The notes beneath the pieces are model-generated. The model made no database searches and was not told where the DNA came from. It saw only the letters and a program-made list of their open reading frames with translations. The position numbers and the translations under genes are program-made. Below are positions 39,126 through 48,656 of a stretch of 64,000 nucleotides of DNA, piece by piece; position 1 is the first letter of the stretch; each line of letters opens with the position of its first letter. The stretch is from Mycobacterium vicinigordonae (GTDB taxonomy: Bacteria; Actinomycetota; Actinomycetes; Mycobacteriales; Mycobacteriaceae), in assembly GCF_013466425.1 (NCBI RefSeq), contig NZ_CP059165.1, positions 4,774,001 to 4,838,000 of the forward strand, written 5' to 3'.

Positions 39126-40142
39126 ATGGACTTTCCGGGATTGGGCCTGGTCTCCGTGTCGGGGTTCGAGCGGCCTTGGCTGTTCGTTCTGTTGCTGGTT
39201 CCCCTGGGTTTGGCGGTCCTATATGTGTGGGCCTCGATTCGGCGCCGGCGCCGCCTGCAGCGGTTTGCCACTACCGAGATGCTGCCGTCGGTGGCGCCGC
39301 GTCGCGCGTCTGGGTGGCGTCACGTGCCGATGGCGGTAATGCTGGTCGCGTTGGCCCTGTTGACGGTGGCACTGACCGGCCCGTCCCGCGACGTCAAGGT
39401 GCCCCGGAATCGGGCGGTGATCATGCTCGCCATCGACGTCTCTCAATCGATGCGGGCGACGGATGAGCCGCCCAGCCGTCTGGAGGCGGCCAAGGCCGCG
39501 GCGAAGCGGTTCGCCCAGCAATTGACCCCGGGGGTCAACCTCGGTCTGATCGGCTTCTCCGGGACGGTCAACGTGCTGGTGTCGCCGACGCCCGATCATG
39601 CGGCCACCATCGCTGCGCTGGACAACCTGCGTCCCGGCGACTCCACGGCGATCGGCGAGGCGCTTTCCTCGGCTCTTCAATCAGTCGCCACCGTAGCCGC
39701 CGTGCTCAGCAGCGGTGATGCGCCGCCGCCCGCCCGTATCGTGCTGCTTTCCGACGGCAAAGAGAACAAACCGGAGCATCCGGACAACTCCGGCACCCCA
39801 CGCGGCGCGTACGTCGCGGCGCGATCCGCGAAGGACCAAGGGGTTCCGATCTCCACCATCGCCTTCGGTACCAAGGAGGGCACGGTAGAGCTGGCAGATC
39901 AGCTGGTGCCAGTGCCGGTCGACGATTCGATGCTCAAACGCATCGCCGAGCTCTCCGGCGGGCAGTCGTATCGGGCGTCGAACGTCGACGATCTCAACCG
40001 CAGCTACGACGCGGTGCAACAACAGGTCGGGTACCAGACCATCCAGGGCCCGGCCAGCGCGGGATGGCTGCGGCTTGGAGTGCTGGTGGCCACCATCGGA
40101 ATGGTGCTGGCCCTCCGCCTCAATCGTCGGTTACCCGCGTAA
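39126..40142 (+). CDS. Membrane-anchored von Willebrand A protein, copy 1 (BatA/Rv1481-like)
   Basis: This 338-residue protein has two N-terminal membrane helices (about residues 15-37 and 62-82), a VWA domain (about 95-290) and a C-terminal helix (about 310-330). The MIDAS metal site is intact: DVSQS at the start of the domain, a Thr near GDSTAIGEA and LLSDGKE. It resembles Rv1481, whose gene belongs to the moxR1 operon with a MoxR ATPase. No MoxR or DUF58 gene is present here. Such proteins act with MoxR chaperones in maturation of envelope or metal enzymes. The next gene is a diverged duplicate. Confidence 0.88.
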   Translation: MDFPGLGLVSVSGFERPWLFVLLLVPLGLAVLYVWASIRRRRRLQRFATTEMLPSVAPRRASGWRHVPMAVMLVALALLTVALTGPSRDVKVPRNRAVIMLAIDVSQSMRATDEPPSRLEAAKAAAKRFAQQLTPGVNLGLIGFSGTVNVLVSPTPDHAATIAALDNLRPGDSTAIGEALSSALQSVATVAAVLSSGDAPPPARIVLLSDGKENKPEHPDNSGTPRGAYVAARSAKDQGVPISTIAFGTKEGTVELADQLVPVPVDDSMLKRIAELSGGQSYRASNVDDLNRSYDAVQQQVGYQTIQGPASAGWLRLGVLVATIGMVLALRLNRRLPA

Positions 40143-40173
40143 TGCTGGGCCTGCCAAGGGAAGTCGGTTCTCG

Positions 40174-41187
40174 ATGAATTTGCCACTGCTGGGGCCACTA
40201 ACCTTTTCCGGTTTCTCCGACGCCTGGCTGTTCCTCTATTTGTTGATCGTCGCCCTGCTGATCGCGGCCTACGTAGTTGCGACATTGGCTCGGCGCCGAC
40301 GCATGATGCGCTTCGCCAACATGGCGCTGCTCGAACAAGTCGCGCCAGCGCGACAACCCGGCCGGTGGCGGCATCTGCCGGTCGCGTTGCTGGTGGTGGC
40401 GCTCGCGCTGCTGACCACCGCGATGGCTGGTCCCACCCACGACATCCGGATCCCACGCAACCGCGCGGTTGTCATGCTCGTCATCGACGTCTCCGAGTCG
40501 ATGGTTGCCACCGACGTCGCACCCAGTCGCATCGAGGCAGCCAAGGCCGCGGGCAAGGCTTTCACCGATGAACTCACCCCCGGTATCAACCTGGGACTGG
40601 TTGCGTTCGGCGGTACCGCCACGCTGCTGGTGCCACCGACCACCAACCGCACCGCGATGAAGGCCGCAATCGACCATCTGCAGCCCGAGGAACGCACCGC
40701 GACTGGCGAAGCGATATTCACCGCGCTGCAAGCCATCGCCACCGTCGTCGGAATCATCGGCGGCGGCGACGGCAAGCCACCGCCCGCGCGGATCGTGCTC
40801 GAATCCGACGGCAAGGAGACCGTCCCGGTGGATTTGAACGCGCCCCGTGGCGCTTTCACCGCCGCACGCGCCGCCAAAGATCAGGGTGTCCAGATCTCCA
40901 CCATTTCCTTCGGCACCCTAGAGGGAACCGTCAACCTCAATGGGACCGACGTCCCGGTACCCGTTGACGACGAGTCGCTGGGGCAGATCGCCGAATTATC
41001 TGGTGGACAAGCCTTTCAAGCCCGCAGCTTGGACCAACTTCGACAAACCTACGCCGCTCTCCAACAGCAGATCGGGTACGAAACGATCAAGGGCGACGCC
41101 AGTGCCGCCTGGATCGGTTTGGGCGTGGTCCTGTTGGCCGCCTCGCTAGCCGCGGCCGCGTTGCTCAACCGGCGGCTGCCAGACTGA
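40174..41187 (+). CDS. Membrane-anchored von Willebrand A protein, copy 2 (BatA/Rv1481-like)
   Basis: This 337-residue paralogue of the preceding gene has the same layout: N-terminal helices, VWA domain with MIDAS motif DVSES near residue 108, and a C-terminal helix before NRRLPD. Its N-terminus ([14 protein letters not shown]) is closer to Rv1481 than that of copy 1. One visible change is at the later MIDAS region, which reads LESDGKE where copy 1 has LLSDGKE. The ATG at 40174 follows the first gene by 31 bp, so the two are co-transcribed, and the products may form a hetero-oligomer. Confidence 0.88.
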   Translation: MNLPLLGPLTFSGFSDAWLFLYLLIVALLIAAYVVATLARRRRMMRFANMALLEQVAPARQPGRWRHLPVALLVVALALLTTAMAGPTHDIRIPRNRAVVMLVIDVSESMVATDVAPSRIEAAKAAGKAFTDELTPGINLGLVAFGGTATLLVPPTTNRTAMKAAIDHLQPEERTATGEAIFTALQAIATVVGIIGGGDGKPPPARIVLESDGKETVPVDLNAPRGAFTAARAAKDQGVQISTISFGTLEGTVNLNGTDVPVPVDDESLGQIAELSGGQAFQARSLDQLRQTYAALQQQIGYETIKGDASAAWIGLGVVLLAASLAAAALLNRRLPD

Positions 41188-41195
41188 CTCAGGCG

Positions 41196-42599
41196 TCATC
41201 CCTCGTCGATCAGCTGCTTCTTCAGCACTTTGCCCAGCGCGTTGCGGGGAAGCTGGTCCACGATGCGCACCTCGCGGGGCCGCTTGTGCACCGAAAGTTG
41301 TTCAGCGACAAAGCTAATCAGCTCATTCGGGGCGGCGGAACCGACGACGTAGGCGACAATCCGCTGGCCCAGGTCCTCATCGGGCAGCCCCACCACGGCG
41401 GCTTCGTCAACGCCGGAATGACCCAGCAGCACGGTTTCGATTTCACCGGCGCCGATGCGGTAGCCACCGGACTTGATCAAATCGACGGACTCGCGGCCCA
41501 CGATGCGGTGCATGCCGCCGTCGTCGACGACGGCGACGTCGCCGGTGCGGTACCAGCCGTCAGCCGTGAATGCCTCGGCGGTGGCCTCGGGCCGGTTCAG
41601 GTATCCGGCGAATAGGGTGGCACCGCGGACCTGCAGCTTGCCGACAGTCTCGCCGTCGTGCGCCACCGGCTCACCGTGGTCATCGACCATCCGGGTCTGC
41701 ACGCCGGTCAGCGGGAGCCCCACCCAGCCCGGACGGCGTTCGCCGTCGGCGCGGGTGGACACGGTGATCAGCGATTCCGACGCGCCGTAGCGTTCGATGG
41801 GTCGGTGTCCAGTCAATGCCTCGAGCCGCTCGAAGACAGGCACCGGCAGCGCCGCGCTGCCGGACACCAATAATCTTGCTGATCTTAGTGATTCGGCTGC
41901 GACAGCGTCGGCCACCACCCGCGACCACACGGTCGGCACCCCGAAGTAGAGCGTGCCCCCCGCTTGGGCATATCCGGCCGGAGTGGGTTTTCCGGTGTGC
42001 ACGAAGCGATTTCCAACCCGCAGTGACCCGAGCAGACCGAGCACCAGGCCGTGGATGTGATACAGCGGCAGGCCGTGCACCAGCACGTCGTCGGCGGACC
42101 AGTGCCAGGCCTCGGCGAGCGCGTCCAGGTCGGCGGCGATCGCGCGGCGGCTCACCTGCACACCTTTGGGTAATCCCGTCGTGCCCGAGGTATACACCAC
42201 CATCGCCAGCGAATCGGGTGAGGGCTCAGCGTACCGATGCCAGGACCGCGCGTGCAGTCGCACCGGAATGTGTTGCAGCCCATCAGGATCGTCGGGCTGT
42301 GGCCCCAGCCACGCCTGGGCGCCGGAATCGGTGAGCATGTGCCGCCGTTCGGCCACACCGACGTCGGCGGGCACCGGAACCACCGGGACGCCGGCGATCA
42401 GGCAGCCGACGATGGCCAGCACCGTCGACGCGGTGGGGGTGGCCAGCACCGCGACCATCCGAGCGCCCGCGACCCGCTCGGCGACCGATGTGGCGGCGCC
42501 TACCAGATCGCCGCGGCTAAGCCGGAATCCGTCGATACTGACCGCGTCGGGGATGTCGTTGGCGGTCGCGGCCGCGGGATTCAGCGAGGTCAGCAGCAC
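41196..42599 (-). CDS. fadD36: Acyl-CoA synthetase FadD36
   Basis: This 467-residue ANL-family acyl-CoA synthetase has the compact form of malonyl/short-chain synthetases. The ATP-binding motif VVYTSGTTGLPKGVQ lies near residues 134-148 and the YGASES motif near 268. WYRTGDVAV and the C-terminal lysine in PRNALGKVLKKQL complete the catalytic set. The start is a GTG at 42599, 10 bp after the hydrolase stop. It is the last gene of the minus-strand arm of the catabolic cluster, where it could activate a released acid; the substrate is unknown. Confidence 0.93.
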   Translation of the reverse strand: MLLTSLNPAAATANDIPDAVSIDGFRLSRGDLVGAATSVAERVAGARMVAVLATPTASTVLAIVGCLIAGVPVVPVPADVGVAERRHMLTDSGAQAWLGPQPDDPDGLQHIPVRLHARSWHRYAEPSPDSLAMVVYTSGTTGLPKGVQVSRRAIAADLDALAEAWHWSADDVLVHGLPLYHIHGLVLGLLGSLRVGNRFVHTGKPTPAGYAQAGGTLYFGVPTVWSRVVADAVAAESLRSARLLVSGSAALPVPVFERLEALTGHRPIERYGASESLITVSTRADGERRPGWVGLPLTGVQTRMVDDHGEPVAHDGETVGKLQVRGATLFAGYLNRPEATAEAFTADGWYRTGDVAVVDDGGMHRIVGRESVDLIKSGGYRIGAGEIETVLLGHSGVDEAAVVGLPDEDLGQRIVAYVVGSAAPNELISFVAEQLSVHKRPREVRIVDQLPRNALGKVLKKQLIDEG

Positions 42600-42609
42600 G
42601 TCAGTGAGG

Positions 42610-43518
42610 CTACCGACCCTCGTCCCAGATCTTCATCAGGGTGGCCAAGATCTCCTCGCCGCGGCCCAGCCCGGCCAGATGACTCTCCTCGGGCAGATGG
42701 AACAGCTCGGCGTCGGGCAGCCGCGCGACCACGTGCTCGCCGTGGGAGAACGGGATGATGTGGTCGTGGTCGCCGTGCCACCAGCGAACCGGGACCTTTA
42801 CTTCGTCGAGCCGGAACCCCCAGTCCCGGGCGAACAGGATGACGTCGTTGAACGGCGCGGCGAGTTGTTTGCGGCTGCCGTTGAGTAGGTCGTCGAGAAA
42901 CATCGCCTTGAACTCGGGCCGGGTTAGCAGGTGCCGGTCGGCCTCGGGTGAGAGCAGGGCGTACACCTCCAGCGCACTGGACGCGACCGGCCTGATCGAC
43001 TGGATCAGCATGCTGGCGCCGATGCGCAGCGGGTTGCCGCCGAACCTCAGCAACGGCGCAACCCGCAGACCCAGCGTCATCGCCCCGCCGCTGATGGCCT
43101 CGGGTCCCTGGGTGGGGGCCACCCCGCCAAGCACGCCAAGGGCCACCACCCGATCCCCCAGCCGCGCGCCGCAGGCCAGCGCGTAGGGTCCGCCACCGGA
43201 CAGGCCGACGACGGCCATCCTCTCGATGCCGAAGGTGTCGGCGATGGTGCGCAGGTCTTCGGCGAATTCCGAGATGGCCTCGTAGCGGTGTGGTGTCGAG
43301 GAACCGATGCCGGGCCGGTCAATGCCGATCAGCCGGATGTCGTGGTGTTCGGCGTAGACCCGGGCCTCGGTCGGGATCTGCCGTCGGGCGCCCGGCGTGC
43401 CGTGCAGCCAGAACACGGCGCGCCCCTGCGGAGCTCCGAATTCGGCAAAGCCGATCTGACGGTTCTCGCCGACGGCGATATTTCCTTCGATCTTGGGACG
43501 ATCGATCGCGACGGCCAT
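42610..43518 (-). CDS. Alpha/beta hydrolase (Rv1191 type)
   Basis: This 302-residue alpha/beta hydrolase has the oxyanion-hole motif FWLHGTPGARRQ near residues 36-47 and the nucleophile Ser in VVGLSGGGPYA (about residue 106). An Asp in GDHDHIIP and a His in PEESHLAG complete the triad. The ATG at 43518 has AAAGG upstream. It could hydrolyse an ester, a lactone or a ring-cleavage product. It lies between the CoA-transferase and fadD36 in one direction, which supports a shared catabolic role. Confidence 0.9.
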   Translation of the reverse strand: MAVAIDRPKIEGNIAVGENRQIGFAEFGAPQGRAVFWLHGTPGARRQIPTEARVYAEHHDIRLIGIDRPGIGSSTPHRYEAISEFAEDLRTIADTFGIERMAVVGLSGGGPYALACGARLGDRVVALGVLGGVAPTQGPEAISGGAMTLGLRVAPLLRFGGNPLRIGASMLIQSIRPVASSALEVYALLSPEADRHLLTRPEFKAMFLDDLLNGSRKQLAAPFNDVILFARDWGFRLDEVKVPVRWWHGDHDHIIPFSHGEHVVARLPDAELFHLPEESHLAGLGRGEEILATLMKIWDEGR

Positions 43519-43587
43519 GCCGGAGGCCTTTCTCTGAGAGGGCGTGAGCGCGTTCGAATCTTACTGGTGCGCTGCGAACACGCTTCA

Positions 43588-45813
43588 CTAGGCGTTGAGC
43601 ACCCGTTCACCGATGATCCGCTGCCCGCGCAGATCAGCCAGTTCGTCGCGGGAAAGCCCCAGCGCGCAAAGGATCTCGTCGTTGTGCTGGCCCAGGGTAG
43701 GCGGTGCGCTGCGGTGGTGGCTAGCGGGGCCGGGCGTAATCCGAAACGGCCAGCCAGGATAGCGGCGCGGTCCCGTGACGGGGTGCTCGAACTCTTCGTA
43801 GAACCGCCGGGCGTCGAGCTGCGCGAAATCGTACATCCGGTCGCCGGTGGTCACTTGTTCAGCCGGGATGCCTTGTGCCCGAAGCATTTCGACGACGACA
43901 TTCGGTGTCAGGGTGCGGGTCCAGGCGGTCACCAGTTCGTCGAACAAGTCGTGGTCGATGCCGCCCTCGTCGGGCACAGACAGGGCCACCCAGGCCTGGT
44001 CTTCGCTGGTCGGATACACACCCTGCAGCCACCCCCGCCGACGGTTACCCTCGCGCGGGCGCACTACGCCGTTCATCGAATACTCGATTACGGGTTCGGC
44101 GGTGACGCAGGCGGCGACCTCAATCTGGGCGATCTCGATCAACCCGCCCTCGCCGGTACGTCGCCGGTGATCCAGCGCGGCCAAGAGCGCAACCCCGGCG
44201 TGCACCCCGACGATCGGATCGGCGGGCCCCTGCACATTGCACGGCGGGCCGTCGGCGTATCCGGTCGCGGCCGTCATGCCGGAGGTCTGCTCGATGTTCA
44301 GCGCCCAGCCGACGTAGTCGCGCCACGGCCCTTCCAGACCGAAGCCGGGCATCCGGACCGCGATCACGTCAGGGTTCAGTTTCACCAGCGACTCATAATC
44401 CAGCCCGAACTGCTCCACCACGCGCGGGGAGAAGTTCTCCACTACGACGTCGGCCTGCGCGGCCAGCCGGTGGACGATATCGCGGCCGCGCTGGGAGCTC
44501 AGGTCGAGGGTGAGGTCGCGCTTGTTCAGGTTGGTGGCCTGCCACAGAGCGCTGCGCTCGTACCAGTCGTCGCCCTCGAAAGGGTAAGCGCCCGAGTACC
44601 TGTGCCCGTCGGGCCGCTGGATGGATTCGACCTTGACGATGTCTGCACCGAGCGCTCCCAGGTAGCAGGTGAGGTAGGCACCGGCCCAGAAGGTGGTCAG
44701 GTCCAGCACCCGCAACCCGCCGAACGCATGGTCCGGCGAGTGGTGCGGGTCCGCCATTTCTGGCCCGGAATTTCGCGCCGCGGTTGCCCGCGCGGGACCA
44801 GAAAAGCGGAACGGCGAGCCCGGCCGCCGGAATCCTGGACCCTGCACGAAAAATCCGCGCTTGGCGTACTGCGGGGAGTCCAACACGGTGGCGCCGTCGT
44901 TCACCGGCGCAGCCGGGATCCGCATCGCCTGGCTCAGCTCGATGAGTTCGGCGACCGTCTGCGCGGCCAGCAACGGTTCCGCCTTGGCGAAGAACTCGGC
45001 GCGCTGCGGGCCCCCCATCATGATGGCGATCTGGTGCTCACCGAACTCGGACAGTCCGAGCATCGCGCACACGTCGAGCCAGTGCTGGCCGGTAAGACAG
45101 TTGATACCCACCCAGCCGTCGGCGGCGCGCACCACGCCCAGCATCGGCGCGGCCCGCATATTCGGTGGCAGCCCAAGGCTTTTCATCCGCTCGGCCATCA
45201 GCATTGGGTAGGGCAGTGTCGACAGCAGCGACTCGAATTCCGAGACGTCGACCTGCCTCAAGCCGGCATCGGGCAGTCGCAGTGCGGTCAACGCACCCAG
45301 CGCGCCGTAGGCACCCGCCACGTACTCCGAAATCCGAGCGCCGGCCTGTACCGGCGGGCGATCGGGATCCCGGGTGCTGACCCAGCCCGACACCGCCTGC
45401 AGGGTCAACGGCGAGGACACGCGGTCACGCCACGGCCCGGTCTGGCCGAACGGAGAAATGCTCAGCTGCACTAGGTTCGGATTGAGCTTGGTCAGCTCGG
45501 CGCTGCCGAGCCCGAACGAATCCAGCGTGCCCGGCGGTAGGTTCTCGACCAGGACGTGCGCCCAGGCTACGAGTTCGGGCGCCTCTTGCAGGCTGGCAAT
45601 TCGCTTGCCCGCGTTGAGGTATTCGAACATTCCGGATCGCTCCGGATCGATCACACCATCCCGGAAGGGTCCCCAGTACCGCAGCTTGTCCCCGCCGGGC
45701 GGTTCGATCTTAACGACGTCCGCCCCAAGATCCACGAAAAGCTTTGTGGCATAAGGGCCGGATATCTCGGTGGCGATTTCGACGATATGCAGGCCCGCGA
45801 GGGGTCCGCTCAC
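43588..45813 (-). CDS. Fused double CaiB/BaiF-type CoA-transferase
   Basis: This 741-residue protein consists of two family III CoA-transferase domains: residues about 4-345 and 364-730. Such enzymes move CoA between carboxylic acids through an aspartyl-CoA anhydride. In the second domain the catalytic Asp is placed at 532 (ADPIVGVHAGV). The matching position in the first domain is Glu163 (SEYVAGAYGA), so only the second half may form the covalent intermediate. The GTG start overlaps the aldehyde dehydrogenase stop as GTGA. It would attach CoA to the acid made by that dehydrogenase. Confidence 0.92.
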   Translation of the reverse strand: MSGPLAGLHIVEIATEISGPYATKLFVDLGADVVKIEPPGGDKLRYWGPFRDGVIDPERSGMFEYLNAGKRIASLQEAPELVAWAHVLVENLPPGTLDSFGLGSAELTKLNPNLVQLSISPFGQTGPWRDRVSSPLTLQAVSGWVSTRDPDRPPVQAGARISEYVAGAYGALGALTALRLPDAGLRQVDVSEFESLLSTLPYPMLMAERMKSLGLPPNMRAAPMLGVVRAADGWVGINCLTGQHWLDVCAMLGLSEFGEHQIAIMMGGPQRAEFFAKAEPLLAAQTVAELIELSQAMRIPAAPVNDGATVLDSPQYAKRGFFVQGPGFRRPGSPFRFSGPARATAARNSGPEMADPHHSPDHAFGGLRVLDLTTFWAGAYLTCYLGALGADIVKVESIQRPDGHRYSGAYPFEGDDWYERSALWQATNLNKRDLTLDLSSQRGRDIVHRLAAQADVVVENFSPRVVEQFGLDYESLVKLNPDVIAVRMPGFGLEGPWRDYVGWALNIEQTSGMTAATGYADGPPCNVQGPADPIVGVHAGVALLAALDHRRRTGEGGLIEIAQIEVAACVTAEPVIEYSMNGVVRPREGNRRRGWLQGVYPTSEDQAWVALSVPDEGGIDHDLFDELVTAWTRTLTPNVVVEMLRAQGIPAEQVTTGDRMYDFAQLDARRFYEEFEHPVTGPRRYPGWPFRITPGPASHHRSAPPTLGQHNDEILCALGLSRDELADLRGQRIIGERVLNA

Positions 45814-47264
45814 GCGGGGACGCCGATCGCCATCGGCTCCATGTACTGGTGCACGCCGGTGATGCCGCCGCCCTCACGGCCAAGACCGCTCAGCTTGAAG
45901 CCGCCGAACGGCGCGCCGCCCGCACCGCATCCGTTGACCGCGACCTGCCCGGTCCGAATCCGTCGGGCGACACCGACGGCCCGGTCCACGTCGCCGCCCC
46001 ACACCGCACCGGAAAGACCGTATGCCGAGTTGTTCGCGATCGCGACCGCGTCTCGATCGTCGCGGTACCGGATCACGCTGAGCACCGGTCCGAACACTTC
46101 CTCCTGCGCGATAACCGAATTCGGCTGCACCCCGGTGAGGATTGTCGGCTCGAAATAGAAGCCGACGTCTAGGCCGGCCGGCCGGTGGCCGCCGGTGGCC
46201 AGCTGGGCTCCCTCATCGAGCGCCCCGGCGACATGCGCCTCGACTCGGCCCCGTTGAGCGTCGCTGATCAGCGGGCCCATCTGCACCTCGGGGTCGGCTG
46301 GGTCGCCTACCTTGACGGCGCGGGCCAACGTCACCAGGCGTTCGACGACGTCGTCGTGCAGCGAATCGGGCAGCAGCAGCCGGCTTTGCAGGATGCAGGC
46401 CTGCCCGGAATGCAGCGAACAGCAGTCGAACAACAACTGCTGCAGCATCTCGTCGGTGACCTCGGTGTCGTCGAGGATGATGCAAGCCGACTTTCCGCCT
46501 AGCTCCAGCAGGATCCGCTTGAGCGTGTCACCGGCGGCCGACATGACCTGCCGCCCAACGACGCTGCTGCCGGTAAAGCTGACCATGTCGACCCGCGGGT
46601 CGGTGGTGAGCAGCCTGGCCGCCTCGACACTCGAGGGCGTGACGACGTTGACCACGCCCGGCGGGATGTCGGTGTGCTCGTCGATCAGTCGCGCCAGCGC
46701 CAGCCCCGCCGCCGGGGTGAGTGGCGAAGGCTTGAGAACCACGGTGTCGCCCGCAGCCAGCGCATGGTTGAGCTTCATGACGTTGAGGCAATGCGGGAAG
46801 TTCCACGGCGTCAGGATGGACACCACGCCCAGCGGCTCGTGCCGCAGCAGGGTCTTCCCGGCTCCGATCCCGGTTACCTCTTGGTCCGCAAGCTGGGTGG
46901 CCAGCTGTGCGGCGTGCATGGACATGAACGCAGCGCCGTCGATCTGCATCAGCCGCTCGTTTTCGGTGCATCCCCACTCGACGCGCGACAGCGCGAAGAA
47001 GTCGTCGGCGTACTTCAACAGTGCCTGGCCGAGTTGGTTGAGGCACTCGGCGCGGTCCTCGGCGCTCGTGGTTGCCCAGGGCCCGTCGTCGAATGCGCGG
47101 CGCGCCGCACCGATCGCGGCACCGACCTGGTCGACGCTGGCGTCTGGTGCGGTAGCGATGACCTGTTCGGTGACGGGCGAGATGTCTTCGTAGCGGCCGC
47201 CTTCGGGTTCGACCCACTGGCCGTCGATGTAGAGCTGGTAGGTGTCAACAAGCGTTGGTAACAT
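45810..47264 (-). CDS. Aldehyde dehydrogenase of the catabolic cluster
   Basis: This 484-residue NAD(P)-dependent aldehyde dehydrogenase has the active site fully present: Asn155 in PWNF, Glu254 in ELGGKS and nucleophile Cys290 in HSGQACILQ. The ATG at 47264 has a GAGGAC ribosome-binding site; a longer frame upstream is not supported. It is divergent from the P450 gene and coupled to the fused CoA-transferase. A sensible role is oxidation of the side-chain aldehyde produced by the P450 to the acid that is then linked to CoA. Confidence 0.93.
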   Translation of the reverse strand: MLPTLVDTYQLYIDGQWVEPEGGRYEDISPVTEQVIATAPDASVDQVGAAIGAARRAFDDGPWATTSAEDRAECLNQLGQALLKYADDFFALSRVEWGCTENERLMQIDGAAFMSMHAAQLATQLADQEVTGIGAGKTLLRHEPLGVVSILTPWNFPHCLNVMKLNHALAAGDTVVLKPSPLTPAAGLALARLIDEHTDIPPGVVNVVTPSSVEAARLLTTDPRVDMVSFTGSSVVGRQVMSAAGDTLKRILLELGGKSACIILDDTEVTDEMLQQLLFDCCSLHSGQACILQSRLLLPDSLHDDVVERLVTLARAVKVGDPADPEVQMGPLISDAQRGRVEAHVAGALDEGAQLATGGHRPAGLDVGFYFEPTILTGVQPNSVIAQEEVFGPVLSVIRYRDDRDAVAIANNSAYGLSGAVWGGDVDRAVGVARRIRTGQVAVNGCGAGGAPFGGFKLSGLGREGGGITGVHQYMEPMAIGVPA

Positions 47265-47300
47265 CTGCGTCCTCACCGAATGTCGGTCATCTATCCCCTT

Positions 47301-47391
47301 GGTGTACACCCGCGGACACCCTGCGTCAATCGTCAGCTGCCTGAATTTCGATGTATTCCAATATGTTGAGGTTGTATTGACAGGCTCTGTC
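47301..47391. promoter_or_regulatory. Divergent control region with two palindromes
   Basis: Between the dehydrogenase and P450 genes lie a perfect 10-bp palindrome GGTGTACACC (47301-47310) and GACAGGCTCTGTC (47379-47391, 5-bp arms). Either could be the operator of the TetR regulator at the end of the P450 operon. I do not see the KstR-type motif TAGAAC-GTTCTA known from cholesterol genes. Confidence 0.38.
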
Positions 47392-47453
47392 GCGGGGTAG
47401 TAAACACGATGCTCAGGACACTTTGCCCAAATGTGTCGGATCGGAGAGTCCTC

Positions 47454-48653
47454 ATGGTGCAGGCCGACGCTGAGCTGCACTCATCAGAGTTCCCGCTGCA
47501 CTCCCCCGACTTCTACGCCGGCGATCCTTATCCGGCTTACCGGCAACTGCGCGCGACATCCCCGGTGGTATGGAACGGCGTCACCAACTTCTGGGCGCTA
47601 CTCAAGTACGAGGACATCCGCTTCGTATCCACCAACCCGGCGCTATTCACGTCCACCAAGGGCATCAGCATTCCGGACCCGGAAATGCCGAACCCGGTGC
47701 AGGAGGGCAACCTCATCTTCACCGATCCGCCCCGGCACCGGCAGATGCGCAAGCTGATCAACGCCGGTTTCACCCGGCGCCGGGTTGCAGTGCTCGAACC
47801 GAAGATTCGCGAGATCGTGGGCGGCATCCTCGATCGGGTCGAGCCGGGGTCGGTGCACGAGTTCGCCGAAGAGGTCGCCGCACCGCTGCCCACCCGGATG
47901 ATCGCCGAACTGATCGGCGCTCCGCCGGATGACTGGGAGCAGTTCCGCATCTGGTCAGACGCCGCCACCGGGACGGCCGATCCGGAGATCGAGCTCGACC
48001 CGTTCGTCGCGATCGGCCAGCTGTTCGAGTACTTCCAGAAACTGATCGCCGCGCGGCGCGCCGACCCCCGCGACGACCTGCTGTCGGTGTTGGCCGAGGC
48101 CGACATCGACGACCACCGCCTCAGCGACGAGGACCTGCTCAACTTCACCTTCCTGCTGCTGGTGGCCGGCAACGAGACCACTCGCAATCTGATCGCGCTG
48201 GGTACGTTGGCACTGATCGGCCACCCCGACCAGTGCCGGCTGCTGGTAGCGGACCCCACGCTGATCCCGATGGCGGTCGAGGAGATGCTGCGCTGGACCA
48301 GCCCGGTGGTGAGCATGTCGCGGGTAGCCACCCGCGACGTAGAGCTACGCGGCCAGTTGATCCGCGAGGGTCAGGTGGTATCGATGCTGTACGGCTCGGC
48401 CAACCGCGACGAGGACGTATTCGGCAGTGACGCCGAGGAATTCAAGGTGACTCGACACCCCAATCCGCACATTGCGTTCGGGTGTGGCGAACACTCCTGC
48501 ATCGGATCGCAATTAGCGCGGCTGGAGGCCACCGTGCTGTTCGAGGAGTTGCTGCGCCGCTTCCCCCGGCTGGAACTCGTCGGAGAGGTCGACCGGATGA
48601 AGGCCACCATGGTTCCCGGGGTGAAGCGGATGCCGGTACGGCTGGGGGCCTGA
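47454..48653 (+). CDS. Cytochrome P450, first gene of an igr-like operon
   Basis: This 399-residue P450 has the I-helix oxygen-activation motif AGNETT at 238-243, ExxR at 277-280 and the haem-binding loop FGCGEHSCIG with the ligand Cys349. The ATG at 47454 with GGAGAG six bases upstream is preferred to an ATG at 47409. In the igr operon of M. tuberculosis CYP125 occupies this place and hydroxylates the terminal carbon of the sterol side chain. This protein belongs to another CYP family, so its substrate may differ. The next gene begins 3 bp after its stop. Confidence 0.94.
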   Translation: MVQADAELHSSEFPLHSPDFYAGDPYPAYRQLRATSPVVWNGVTNFWALLKYEDIRFVSTNPALFTSTKGISIPDPEMPNPVQEGNLIFTDPPRHRQMRKLINAGFTRRRVAVLEPKIREIVGGILDRVEPGSVHEFAEEVAAPLPTRMIAELIGAPPDDWEQFRIWSDAATGTADPEIELDPFVAIGQLFEYFQKLIAARRADPRDDLLSVLAEADIDDHRLSDEDLLNFTFLLLVAGNETTRNLIALGTLALIGHPDQCRLLVADPTLIPMAVEEMLRWTSPVVSMSRVATRDVELRGQLIREGQVVSMLYGSANRDEDVFGSDAEEFKVTRHPNPHIAFGCGEHSCIGSQLARLEATVLFEELLRRFPRLELVGEVDRMKATMVPGVKRMPVRLGA

Positions 48654-48656
48654 GGT

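Noticed and set aside
47265..47453. KstR-type operator in front of the igr-like operon
   Set aside because: No TAGAAC-GTTCTA inverted repeat was found by reading both strands; only unrelated palindromes are present.
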